A DNA stretch of 64,000 nt from Aphrophora alni (taxonomy: Eukaryota; Arthropoda; Insecta; Hemiptera; Aphrophoridae), in assembly GCA_963513935.1 (NCBI GenBank), contig OY740768.1, positions 1,212,404 through 1,276,403 on the forward strand, written 5' to 3'. A model generated the notes under the pieces. It ran no database searches. It was not told the DNA's origin and saw only the letters and a list, made by a program, of their open reading frames with translations. Every line of letters begins with the position of its first letter. Positions within the stretch are counted from its first letter, which is position 1. The translations under genes were made by a program, and so were the position numbers. Positions 1 to 10,086 of this stretch are shown here, piece by piece.

Positions 1-461
1 ATACAAGCCAATTGTGTTGTGTATAGTTGACATAACTTCTTAGAAACAATCTTTATAGTGTAGGCATACCGTTATCACATAACAGTCAGAAGCATGTTTC
101 TTCTTCTTCTTCTTCAAATTGAAGTTCTGATTACTAAGGCACTGCACAGCCACGTTCACTGAAATTATGGATAGGGAGTGGCATAAATCTTCTTTATCTA
201 GTTAGCTGTTCGATTGCTGTTGTGGTGAATTCTGACTTACTTTTCAAGAGCGATAACAATAAAGTCGTACTTATAAATCAAAGGTAAGCTGAACAAGCTT
301 TTGGTAATGTCTTATCTTAATATTATCTCTTAAGTGTGGAATTTAATTTCTAGTTTCTTGTAACTACAGATACAAATGTCTAAAGTTTAGTTAAGTGAGC
401 TTTAAGTATTAATTATTACAAACAGCTGGTGTTAATCCCTGCCTCCTTTTTATAGTGGTCC
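1..461. other. No gene seen; AT-rich, short TTC run
   Basis: No supported coding region or RNA gene. A short TTC repeat lies near 101-115 and runs into an AAATTGAAG-type palindrome. The block borders the LINE fragment on its right and may be further degraded repeat. Confidence 0.5.
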
Positions 462-745
462 TCACAATATTATCTGTAGCAAATCCCAATAATAGGCTGT
501 TAAAAGTTTTGTTGTACCACAGTATAGCTTCAAATTTCTCAGTACACATATACCTGAGCTAATTGTAGCAGTAATACTGCTAATGTGGTCATACCAGTTC
601 AACTTGTCATCAATTTGAAGACCCAAACATTTATTGATTGCACTTCTTAAAGTATACTACCATCTAGTGTCTTACTTAAGCAATGCTTTCTACTGATGTG
701 TATGTACTTTGTTTTACGTGGATTGAATGCTAAATTGTTTACAAC
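462..745 (-). pseudogene. Non-LTR retrotransposon RT, C-terminal fragment (decayed)
   Basis: Read on the minus strand, this gives the region just after the reverse-transcriptase fingers/palm of a Jockey/CR1-like LINE. There is an LAFNPRKTKYIHIS-like stretch (the LN..KT segment), then CLGLQIDDKLNWYDHISSIT (the usual LGI.iD..L.W..HI motif), then GICVLRNLKLY and a Tyr-Tyr (TAYY) segment, ending at a TGA at 464-462. The first and second parts are in different frames, so at least one frameshift is present, plus a stop between them. No start, endonuclease domain or 3' tail is visible, so this is a dead internal fragment. The family is recognised from motif order; the clade is inferred. Confidence 0.75.
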
Positions 746-1280
746 AAAATACTGTCCTGTAGTATTGACTTGGTAAACTATTTATAAACTTTTCCATTGG
801 GTAGTTTTTAGCCAATTTACATATACAAATATATTCAGACATTCATAAAATAACAAATTCAGATATAATAGAATACATATACGAAAAAGTGATAGTTTTA
901 ATTAATAGTTACTGTGATTATTGCGTTTTTATTTTTTGTTCCTGTTATTAAAGTTAGGGGAATTATCAATTATTATTATCAATAATAATATATTTATGTT
1001 TGATTAAACACATAAGAAAAGCTCAAAACCAAGTTGTTATATTTAACTATCGAATCATTATAAAACTTTGATTATCCATCAATATATTGCTGACATTACA
1101 GCATTGTGTTTTAGGTCACAGTAATAAAATTAAAAATTTAAGCGACTGCTTAAAGCCACTTTAACCATCAAACATAAATCGGCACTTAAGAAAAATAACT
1201 TATACAATAAATATAATCGTAAAAAGGGTGTTGATATTTGTAATATACGATAGAATTTATCATAATATTTGCTATAATAT
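746..1280. other. No gene seen
   Basis: AT-rich sequence with no recognisable coding, tRNA or element-end signal. Confidence 0.45.
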
Positions 1281-1465
1281 TATACAGAGTGTCCAAACAA
1301 TATCAATACGTTAAAATCTACTTTTGAAGCAACTATCAATTTTTAGAGACTCCCCACAGGGAGCCAGAAGAAAATTTTTTAATGAGAGCTTAGGTCGAGT
1401 TTTACATTATACTAAAGGTCTCTGCTAGGTGAATACAATACCGCAAATCCTAACTCAAGAGGTTC
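1281..1465 (+). repeat. Diverged copy of the 46.9-kb long-TIR transposon arm
   Basis: Starts with TATACAGAGTGTCC, an arthropod-type DNA transposon end. From about 1350 it aligns by eye with the arm at 47020-47130: a CCCACAGGGAGCCAGAAGAA block, then a GAGAGC..AGGT.GAGTT block, an AAAGGTCT block and GAATACAATRCC.CAAATCC. Only one arm is present, so this is a fragment or a related subfamily. Confidence 0.6.
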
Positions 1466-1632
1466 TTCCTATACAGAATGACTGTTGTTTATTCTCATTT
1501 AGGTAAAACATTTTTAAGACAATTGAAAAGTAAAATATTTTTTTTGTAATAATGCTCACTTAGGAATATGAAAGAATTAACCACAAAACCATAAATAAAA
1601 CACCAACATAATTAATGTGGGAAAGTTAAAAA

Positions 1633-1679
1633 AACACTTATGCACATTTCGGTAACCTAGCTACCATCCTCAGAGTGTT
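1633..1679 (-). ncRNA. Hammerhead-ribozyme-like motif, best-formed copy
   Basis: On the minus strand the order is: AACACU (stem I), CUGAGGA, one U, GGUA/UACC hairpin with a 7-nt loop (stem II), GAA, AUG-UG-CAU (stem III, first A pairing the last U), A (cleavage position), AGUGUU (stem I partner). Stem I is 6 perfect base pairs. The short, nearly self-complementary stem III resembles hammerheads of Penelope-like elements and retrozymes, which are thought to act as dimers. The one departure from the consensus is the extra U between CUGAGGA and stem II. Structure is seen in the sequence; activity is inferred. Confidence 0.6.
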
Positions 1680-1730
1680 AATATCAAAACAATACTTAAG
1701 AACTTAGCTTCTGCTTGAACATTCGTTTTG

Positions 1731-1734
<4 letters not shown>

Positions 1735-1762
<28 letters not shown>
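1735..1762. repeat. (TA)n microsatellite
   Basis: Uninterrupted alternating TA, followed by a TACACATACATATACAG stretch. Confidence 0.95.
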
Positions 1763-1768
<6 letters not shown>

Positions 1769-2452
1769 CATATACAGTATATGAAAGTACTGTACAAAGG
1801 GAAAAAAAACCTAACAATGAACAGTCATAAAAAATAGTACAAACAATAAAAAAAAACTAATTAAGTAAAAAAATAATAAAGAGAGTAAATAACAAGTATG
1901 AAATTATAATATACTGTAATAGTAGATGTTGTACGAGAGGGGGGGGGGGGCAATCAATTTATGGACACTGCTATGTGTACTTGATTGTGACGTTAAATCC
2001 TACTTCCCATATCCAATAAGAAACCAGAATTTTATAGCATTTTGAAATACTAGCAAGTATTTGAAAAAAAATATTTGTGGCTCATAATAAGAGTTAGTGA
2101 CTGAAAATGTTTTTTGAAACATTATAAAAATGTAATAAAAGTTGTCTAATATTTAAAAATATTGAATCCATTAAATAGATTGTTACGCGAGTCTATTTCT
2201 GATTACCTATTATACAAGTGTATTTATTATATACACAATTAATCTTATACATATATACAATCATACTTAAGTATTTCTAAATGAAACACAAAATCTTAAT
2301 TTATAAACAACATAAATAGAAATGAATAAAGTTACGGGATCCATCTTAAAGCGTTTAGTAGAAGATATGCTTATTTCGAAAATATTTGTCTCTAAAGAGG
2401 CAAGTATTAGGGAATAAATTTATGGTTTTCTGATAACTGTATTCCGAGATAT
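1763..2452. other. No gene seen; poly-G run
   Basis: AT-rich, with a run of about 12 G at 1939-1950. No other supported feature. Confidence 0.45.
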
Positions 2453-2641
2453 CTGCTCTTTATCATTTATGTCAATAACTTGCCACTTAGTGCAGAATAT
2501 TCTAAATTTATGTTCTATGGTAACGACACAGCTGCAGTGATCACAGATTTGAACAGTTCACAATTTAAACTATATATCAACTTCATGAGTACATAGTTTG
2601 ATACAAATTATCATTTTTTAAATTTAGAAAAACCAGATTTA
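2453..2641 (+). pseudogene. Non-LTR retrotransposon RT fragment with mutated active site
   Basis: The plus-strand frame reads LLFIIYVNNLPLSAEYSKFM, then FYGNDTAAVI, then, past an in-frame TAG, FLNLEKPDL. This matches the LLF.IY.NDLP - YADD - L.LN..KT order of Jockey/CR1-type LINE reverse transcriptases. The catalytic YADD box is YGND here, so the two adjacent aspartates are not intact, and the TAG breaks the frame. No upstream RT blocks are recognisable. It is a dead fragment, unrelated in position and orientation to the one at 462-745. Confidence 0.7.
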
Positions 2642-3165
2642 AGAAACGACACTATGAATGAAAGAAGACATGGAAAGTAATTTTGTTTCGAATTACAGCC
2701 TACATTTTATAGTATAGATAATATGTGATGCAGTATTTTTATTGCCTACCTTACGCCTTAAAGATGATAAAATCTAAAAGGTCTACTCTTCCCATATACA
2801 AATGGAGTGAGTAAATAAAAATAAAAGTAAATGGGCGACAATATAGTAATTACCCAGCCCCATTAAATAATGTAATACAAACAGGTCCTTAAAATGTCCA
2901 AATGTTTGTTTTTATCCCTGTAGGAAATTCTATTGTTAGATCAAGGGGGTGAAGTTAGTTTGTTAAAACGGTTGTTGCAGTATTTTATGAACATCGTAAT
3001 TGTGTATATTATTACTTTCTTCACGTTGGCAAGGACCTAAGTGCATGTATTAAAAGGTGTTTCCACTTGCTTTACTAGTGTTGGTGGTTTGATTCTGTCA
3101 GATCATGTAACTTTAGTAATATCACATATTTGTTGTTCATATCTCATGTGTTATAGGTGAAGAAA

Positions 3166-3168
<3 letters not shown>

Positions 3169-3229
<61 letters not shown>
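3169..3229. repeat. (TA)n microsatellite, ~60 bp
   Basis: Perfect TA alternation between AAACAC and ATATTTGTG. Confidence 0.97.
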
Positions 3230-3234
<5 letters not shown>

Positions 3235-3335
3235 TTGTGATAATGCTGTCATTTGACTGGCTTGTGCTGTGAATTCTTGAGGTGTTTGTTTGATCATTAT
3301 AAATAATCATTGGCTGGTTACTTTAAAAATAAAAA

Positions 3336-3372
3336 CTGAAAATGTCTAAATAGTCGAAACTTACGTCTTGAT
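3336..3372 (+). ncRNA. Degenerate hammerhead-like motif
   Basis: CUGAAAA, U, then GUCUAAAUAGUC (two outer G-C/C-G pairs, one U-U mismatch and a U-A pair), then GAAAC. The second core G is A and no good stem III follows. It fits the window-wide family but looks inactive. Confidence 0.35.
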
Positions 3373-3777
3373 GAACACCTGAAATATGATTATTAGAAGG
3401 TAAGTTAGACACAAAATGTATTTAGAATAATCATTAATAATCTCCTCTCTTATCAGAAAACAATGTCGAGGCTCCTGAACCACAGTGAAATAACATTTTT
3501 ACAAACATATATCGTGTAATAACAGAAAACAATACTGCAAGCCTGATTTAGTTTTGCTAGTTTTATTAAAAATGGCGACTAACAACGTAAAATTGTCGCA
3601 ATGTTAAGATAGTAAATGTGAATTTAAATTGGGTGAAATTGAAATTTAAAAAGAACTGAGGTTTTTGGAAAAATTAAAAACTTTTAAATAGTAAATAAAA
3701 TTAAATAGTACATACATTTTAAAGGGTTTAGATGGAAATGGCGCAAATCTGATTTCGCTATGATATCTTTATCTACA

Positions 3778-3788
3778 GGGGGGGGGGG
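3778..3788. repeat. Poly-G run (11 G)
   Basis: One of five G homopolymers of 8 or more bases in this AT-rich window (others near 1939, 45847, 56646, 61363). Confidence 0.9.
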
Positions 3789-4391
3789 ATAGTGGAACAA
3801 ATACCCGTATTGTCACAGTGAAATATCGATTTGGGGTGGGGTATTGAAGGCGTAAATGAAACTTTCAGAAAATTTGTCGTATAGCAATTCATTTTAAAAC
3901 CTATTTAACATAAAACCAGTACTGTGAAGCCTATTCCATGTATATACCCTATTTAAAATGATGACTTATAATATATAGTTCACACTAAATGGGTGTTGTT
4001 GCAACAATGTCATATTATTTTTAATTTTTATTGTTTCGTGTTGTTTATTTTTTTATAGTTTTCTAAAATCAATTATTATTTTGGGTTTATATATAACATG
4101 TTTTATTATTCCCGAAAACTTATATTTCTAAGCCAGTACGAAGTGTAGACTAAATGCTGTTTGCAATAGCAAAAATATTGACTTCCATTTTGGACTGATG
4201 AAACCGAACAAGCAATTATTTTCGAAATGTCTGTACTTGGGCGCGATGGGGGCTAAGAAAATTAAGACAGGAATATATATTAGGTATAAATCGTGATATT
4301 GGTTGGGTTAATATTATGATGGTTAGCATCATCTGGTTTTAATATTATATTCTGTTATTAGTCTTTAAAATGTATCTATCTTTAATATAAA

Positions 4392-4394
<3 letters not shown>
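3789..4394. other. No gene seen
   Basis: AT-rich. A weak CUGAUGA...CGAAAUGUC pattern at about 4197-4235 may be an eroded member of the hammerhead-like family, but its stems do not pair well. Confidence 0.4.

Positions 4395-4441
<47 letters not shown>
4395..4441. repeat. (TA)n microsatellite
   Basis: Perfect TA alternation of about 47 bp. Confidence 0.97.
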
Positions 4442-4442
<1 letters not shown>

Positions 4443-5413
4443 TCGATGATGCAATTATTCTGCATCTACTTGAGATAAAAACTCTCGCAGCCAAGCTTTG
4501 GAAAGCTGTTTATTTAATATATCCACTGTAACAGACGTAACACTGTAGAGTCTTAATTGGATAATAAACCTGAAATTTTTTAGTTTGCATTTTAATCAAG
4601 TACATACTCGTACTTGGATTGTGAAAAGTAAAATTACAACTATAAGTGGAGCAAAACAAATTGCACAAATATTTTCTCTTTTCGATCCACAAAACAAATA
4701 AAACAAACTAAAAATAATCGTCACTTCGGTTGTAGTCGATAAAAACGTGTAAATTAATCATGGACGCTGTAAACTTGTGATAGAAAATACTCGTGATTTT
4801 ACAAACAGGGTTGTGTCACTAATCTTTAAATTTCATTAATCTTTGAACTAAATCAGTAGAGAAGTTACGTATGGCAGACCTTGGTAGAAGTTTTGGTTTT
4901 ACCTATAAGTCGGGAACCGGAATATTTTTGTAGACATGATAACTAATACGGTGAGTTTGGGTCCTTAGAAGTAATATTTTATCAAAATCGTTTTAGCTGA
5001 TTTTGAGAAAATCGTAAATTTGTTTTTTTTTCTTTATAACAACTAACCCAAATTTTAAGTTATGAAAACGAAAACACATATAGAGATTTGATCAATGTAT
5101 GTCTAAATACCGAAATTGAGTAAAATCGATCTACAGATTTGGTTTGTCAGGTATTAAAGATACGACATTCGACAAATACTACACATACATCATTCTCAAG
5201 ACCACTGTTTTAGACTCAGAGGGATTTATCAAAAAAAAAAAAAACTTTACATCGATTTTTGATACACCACGTTACTTACTCTATATTACTTCTATGTAAG
5301 ACAGTAACAATATAATTAATATTTACCCAAAAAATGAAAGAGGATTACTATTATGATAGTAATGGGCAAAGTATTCCTGGAAGAATTCAAAATTAAATTT
5401 ATTCCCATTTATG
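4442..5413. other. No gene seen
   Basis: AT-rich sequence with short open frames only; none has recognisable protein similarity or a convincing splice context. Confidence 0.45.
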
Positions 5414-5528
5414 ATGTCCGTTTTTGCAATTTGTTGTTTTCCTCACTACAGCTGTTTCGCCGAGCAATACGTGTATGTACATACATGTTAAATGTCCGTC
5501 TTTGCCATTGTTTTGTTGTGTTTCTAAC

Positions 5529-5563
5529 TACAACTGTTTCGCCTATCAATGCACCATCATCAG
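5529..5563 (-). ncRNA. Hammerhead-like motif, left arm
   Basis: Minus strand: CUGAUGA, UGGUGCAUUGAUAGGC (a weak GC/GC hairpin), GAA, ACAGUUGU (A-U, C-G pairing around a short loop), A. The core bases are intact; stem II is poor. Confidence 0.5.
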
Positions 5564-5765
5564 GTGAAAACTACAGAACATTATACAATATATACATACA
5601 GCAACAAAAACACTGGACACTTAAATTGACATGTATTAAAGCACAAGTTATTAAAATTAAAATTAAAGTGATCCGTCTTTTTGTTTCGTTCCTGCTTAAA
5701 CAGAAACCAATTTCAGTATCCATTGTTTAAGTTATTGTATGTATATGTTGTATACTGTTCTGTAA

Positions 5766-5814
5766 TTTTCACCTGATGATGGTGCATTGATTGGTGAAAC
5801 AGTTGTATTGAAAA
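5766..5814 (+). ncRNA. Hammerhead-like motif, right arm
   Basis: UUUUCA (5766-5771) pairs with UGAAAA (5809-5814) as stem I, with one C/U mismatch next to the core. CUGAUGA is intact at 5773-5779, followed by a poor stem II, then GAA-ACAGUUGU-A. It is the inverted copy of the motif at 5529-5563, with better stem I pairing. Confidence 0.5.
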
Positions 5815-5850
5815 CACAACAAAAGAATTGCAAAGACGGAAATAAAGCAA

Positions 5851-7364
5851 TTAGGAGGTTTAATTAAAAAATTGTAATATGCAATTTATTGTTAACTTAG
5901 AAGTGTATACACATTATTTCACAAAGTTTTTCAGTATAGCAGATCAACAATTTGAAAAGTCAATTTCATATTAGTTGGAAGTTGTAAAGATTGTATTCTA
6001 AAAAAATTTTCCCACGATACATTTTTCGTAAAATTTGATCTGAAAAAGTTACTCCTTAAAACAGCAAACATGGAACAGATATTTTACAAGTGTTTAGAAT
6101 TTGTTTACAAGTAAACACATTCGTAACCGCTCGACCACGAATGAACTAAAACACGTGTATTAAAAAGAACAACAAAAAACGGTTAATGGTATTTTTTTCC
6201 GAGATTTTTTTATAACTTTACCTAAAATGATACATGTAAAGTTCCTATAGAAACATACAGTGCCTCCCTCGCTGATGTTTTTATAAAAAACACCTTATCT
6301 AAACGAAATGAAATGCAGAGTTGAAATATATGCATACTACGCTGTATTCCTACTTAATGGAGACACGTGGATGTATAGCTGTGGTACTAAGCTGCTTCCA
6401 CTAAGTCCACATTTACCTGTACATGTTAAAGTTTAGGGAAATCCCACTAAAACTACAGAAGCTTCAACCAATATTGATGGTTTTACTATCTCACATATAG
6501 TCAGTGTCAAGCTCATGCTAGTCTTGATTATTCTGAGTAGAGTTTTATAACCAGAGATGTCGAATATAGTTTTCAATTCGTTAAAATTTCCGAAAATATA
6601 TAACCTATGAGAACTGCTTAAATCTGAAAAAAATATTTTTTTGTTTAAATCGAATCCAACGGTTTTGTAAAAATTTTAACTACATATTTTTCCTTTTTGT
6701 TTAATTAAAGAGGAATCCACTCAATCATATCGCCAGGTTATTCTTTGATCAATAAAACAATGATAACATTTAGTTTGTCATTTAGGAAGACAATATTATG
6801 CTATTGCGTAAATTAGAAATATTCGACGTTAAATTTTTAAATACGTTAGCCATTTTGAAAATATATTAAATAAAGTTTTTGTTTTTTGTAAACAAATTAA
6901 AAAATACGTTTACTAAATATGATCTAAATATCTTATTTATATTAATAAATACAACGTTTTTAATTATTTTTTACAAAATGGCAGATCGATGGGAAACTAA
7001 GCGTTTTTTGAGTTATGTTTATATTGACTTTTTTCTTTATTCTAAAAACATCTCAAAGTTTTTACTTTTCTTCGTGTTTTTTGTAAAAAGACAAAAGGAC
7101 GCAGGGAGAACTAAGTATTTTAGGTTGTATGTTCATAGGAACTTTTTTTTATTTATTCTTATTACAAATTGTGATCCAAGAAACCCTATTCTCTACTTTG
7201 GAAACACCCTGTATATATATATTTGTATATTATTATTTTTACAAAATGGCGAATACACAGCAAAATAACTGTCCTGTTTAGCGAGAATCCAACGTGTGAG
7301 GCGGGCACTTAACAGTCGACACGTTTTAAATAAAAGTAAGTACATGGTTATCAGTTACAATTGT
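5851..7364. other. No gene seen; one transposon-end motif
   Basis: AT-rich, no convincing coding region. ACACCCTGTATATATA near 7203-7218 is the reverse complement of the arthropod TATATACAGGGTGT transposon end, so part of the block left of it is probably element-derived. Confidence 0.45.
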
Positions 7365-7758
7365 TTAATCTGTTTCATGTATAATGTAGCGTGTTTTCTG
7401 GAGACAATATACAATTGCTAGGAGCTCCTTTTCCGTGGTAGTGAAACGCTGTTCTGCTGGCTGTAATGCTCTAGATAGCCCGTTTCTCTCATTGGGGAGT
7501 TATTAGGTATAAATGGCCTCCTATGGCGGAATCTGATGCATCCGTTTGTAAAAAGAAAGGTTGATGAGGATCTGGATGATGCAAGACTTGAGTTCGTAGA
7601 AAGAGTTGTTTAATTTTGATGAAAGTCTGCTCGTCAGCTGTGATCCAATGAAATTTCGTATTTTTTGAGGTTAGTCGTAGGCTGAATGGTTTCTGAAAAT
7701 TGTTTACTTGCAATTGTTTCTTTATTCTTGCCAGTATAACACGTCCTGAAAGTTTCAA
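7365..7758 (-). pseudogene. Ty3/gypsy-type retrotransposon pol fragment (RT end and RNase H)
   Basis: The minus-strand frame 7758-7489 encodes the linker between reverse transcriptase and RNase H: an LTSK..KFHW segment, then HHPDPHQPFFLQTDASDSAI, matching the PD..KPF.L.TDAS..G.G signature that opens the RNase H domain and carries its first catalytic aspartate. This frame stops at a TGA (7491-7489). The next part of RNase H, with SRALQPAEQRFTTTEKELLA (the catalytic glutamate of the TEKELLAIV box), is in another frame down to a stop at 7365. So there is a frameshift or small deletion inside the domain. No LTRs, gag or integrase are recognised nearby. A short dead relic of an LTR retroelement; whether its parent had an envelope gene cannot be told. 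Confidence 0.85.
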
Positions 7759-8159
7759 CCTGTATATTATTTTAATAGAGACTGATACACCTTAGCCTAT
7801 TCATTTTCTAAAGTTAATCAACACAGACTAGCTTTAGAACAAGTTGTTAGCTGTCTGTTTTGGAAGTATCAGCGTTGGTTAATGTGGTTAAATTTGTTTA
7901 CACCTTAGTGGTAGCAAATTGTACACAACTTCTGCAGTATTATAAACTTAAATTGGAGATATGTTGTTCAACTTATAGCACATTAAATTATATAAAAATT
8001 AGCAGATTTCAATTTTGCTGGTACCAACCCGATTTATCTTTTATGGCTACAGGAAACTGATTTTATAAAAAAAGTGTTTTCTACAACCCGTTTGTCCGAT
8101 GTTGTTGTGGTTGACATACAGTAAGGACGATAGCACTCACAAAAATAAAGATAACCTGC
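7759..8159. other. No gene seen
   Basis: AT-rich. The right part shades into the dispersed repeat that follows. Confidence 0.4.
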
Positions 8160-8730
8160 TATTTGGTATAGTGTATATATAACCCTATTGAAAATGTTAA
8201 AATGACGGCCATTTTAAATAATTTATTGTTCATATATCCTTATTAAACTTATAACACACTAAATTAGGTAAACATATTTCAATTCTCACGTAATGGTGCT
8301 ACCAACTCACCTCTCTACGGTGATAAATAAGAAAGTTATTGTGAAAATTATTATTTTGTAATCTGTGACCTCCAAGAAATTGTGATTTGCGTGTAGTTAC
8401 AAGATCCAAGGTCGAGTTACCGATTGGAGCGTAGAGAGTGGAAGCCACTTTACATACGTACAGATTTGTAGGTAGTCAAGGCCGAGATACTAATAAGAGC
8501 GAAGCGAATCTTCTTAATTTATACGACCTTGATAAGGACTTTAAAAAAGTCAAAATATGTACACAATATTCCAGGTTAAGAAAAGTTGTGTAACACCCTG
8601 TGGATAAAATCTTTTTACACCAATACAATTTTACATTTCCTACAAGCCACAAGAAACCAACTTTTAAACATTGCATGTAGATTGTATTACATTGTATAGG
8701 ACTGGGTAAGTAGTATGATAGCACCCATCA
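8160..8730 (+). repeat. Dispersed repeat family, long copy
   Basis: Shares two blocks with 46330-46870 and 47580-47785: an ACACACTAAATTAGGTA....ACCTCTCTACGGTG block (8257-8323 here) and a CACCAATACAATTT....GACTGGGTAAGTA block (8618-8710). Shorter pieces occur at 23330-23470 (reverse), 58960-59105 and 63677-63822. It contains no clear open frame. Identity is by eye and patchy, so the copies are old. Confidence 0.6.
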
Positions 8731-8872
8731 AATTGTTTTTCTCTAAAGTGAAAATTGAATGATCTTGCAGCGACAAAGTACTGATATCAGTTCAGTTGAA
8801 ATAATTTCTTTATTGGAGTTTGTAACGGTTGTATAGTAGGTACAATTATAAAACTAAAAACTCAGACAACTA

Positions 8873-9244
8873 CCATGATACGACATGTTAAGACTTTTAA
8901 GAGTTTCAAAGAACTAGTTACTAGAACTAGGAGTGCCGATGTATGTAGAGCCTTTCGGCACAACAACGACACCCACCCAAATAAGTAGGAGGAAGAAGAA
9001 TATCCACTATCCCAAGAGTCCAACCTCATATGCATGGGTGACGGAGTAAAGCTCCGTCAGGGCTCCCATGCCCCGCGGTACCTTTTTAAGTTATAACTGA
9101 TTTCTCAGCTTCGCCCCGAAGCCCAGAATGGTCGCGGGCCCGTGATCGTACACAGTCCACCATTCACGACCACTACGGTTTCGGTGTCAATTCATGTTCC
9201 GCCTGGGACTTGACGGGACACTCCAGGTACTCCATGATACGACA
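8873..9244 (-). mobile_element. 5'-truncated non-LTR element 3' end with 13-bp TSD
   Basis: The 13-bp direct repeat CCATGATACGACA occurs at 8873-8885 and 9232-9244 and brackets about 346 bp that is clearly more GC-rich than its surroundings. That pattern is what target-primed integration of a LINE leaves. The insert contains a perfect 8-bp hairpin (TGACGGAG...CTCCGTCA, about 9040-9060) and a second 7-bp hairpin (GTGCCGA...TCGGCAC, 8932-8960). Minus orientation is suggested because the GC-rich, coding-like part lies at 9000-9230. No intact frame exists and I cannot assign the clade. Confidence 0.6.
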
Positions 9245-9502
9245 GTGACCTGATAAGTCTTAATCTGCTTTAGCTTTTTCGTAATAAACATTTATTTTAT
9301 GAATTCACTATATGACTAGCGTCCCCCCCCCCGTCACAGCTTCATCCGCTGTATTTTTAAGTAGAGATATTGTGTAAAACATATGAAAAATGAAAAACCA
9401 CAAAGTTAACACTTCAATGGTGGCCTCATCTATCAGTCAAAGCAAACAAAATGAGCTACATTTTATCAACTTGAGGTGTATTTCATCAAAATATGAATAT
9501 CG

Positions 9503-10086
9503 AACATGATTCATACCGTCGTTCGAGATTTCAGCGCTCTATATCTTGCTAACCTGGCAATAAACAAATAAATGGGATTAGGTCGTAGCTCAAATTTAGC
9601 CCTTTTAGAATCAGAATTTTCGAAAACCCTTTCATACTGAACATTGAACATATGAGACATACCGCCATGCGAAATTTCAGCGCTCTATATCTTGCTAACC
9701 GGGCAATAAACAGATAAATGGGATTAGGTCTTAGCTCAAATTTAGGCCTTTTAGAATCAGAATTTTCGAAAACCCTTTCATACTGAACATTGAACATATG
9801 AGACATACCTCCGTGCGAAATTTCAGCGCTCTATATCTTGCTAACCGGGCAATAAACAGATAAATGGGATTAGGTCTTAGCTCAAATTTAGGCCTTTTAG
9901 AATCAGAATTTTCGAAAACACTTTCATACTGAACATTGAACATATGAGACATACCTCCATGCGAAATTTCAGCGCTCTATATCTTGCTAACCGGGCAATA
10001 AACAGATAAATGGGATTAGGTCTTTGCTCAAATTTAAGCCTTTTAGAATCAGAATTTTCGAAAACGCTTTCATACTGAACATTGGT
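9503..10086. repeat. 146-bp tandem repeat, 4 copies
   Basis: The block GCGCTCTATATCTTGCTAAC recurs every 146 bp (about 9534, 9680, 9826 and 9972). The four units are very similar; the first is the most diverged. Overlapping minus-strand frames in this block are by-products of the repeat. The array ends where a TATACAGAGTGTG transposon-end motif starts at 10087. Confidence 0.9.

Larger units (their letters stand above)
5414..5840. mobile_element. Foldback element with hammerhead-like motifs (direct-direct-inverted)
   Basis: Three related copies of one unit. A partial copy at 5414-5470 and a fuller copy at 5494-5599 lie in the same direction, and an inverted copy lies at 5737-5840. The fuller and inverted copies are reverse complements over about 105 bp with scattered mismatches, including GTCCGTCTTTGC / GCAAAGACGG and the GCACCATCATCAGG / CCTGATGATGGTGC block. 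Each unit carries GAAACAGYUGUA, the 3' half of the hammerhead-like motif. The 138-bp spacer has no recognised gene. The same layout occurs at 25875-26190. A non-autonomous Penelope-like or retrozyme-type element is the best guess. Confidence 0.65.

Noticed and set aside
4197..4235. Further hammerhead-like copy (CUGAUGA...CGAAAUGUC)
   Set aside because: Boxes are present but neither stem II nor stem III pairs convincingly.
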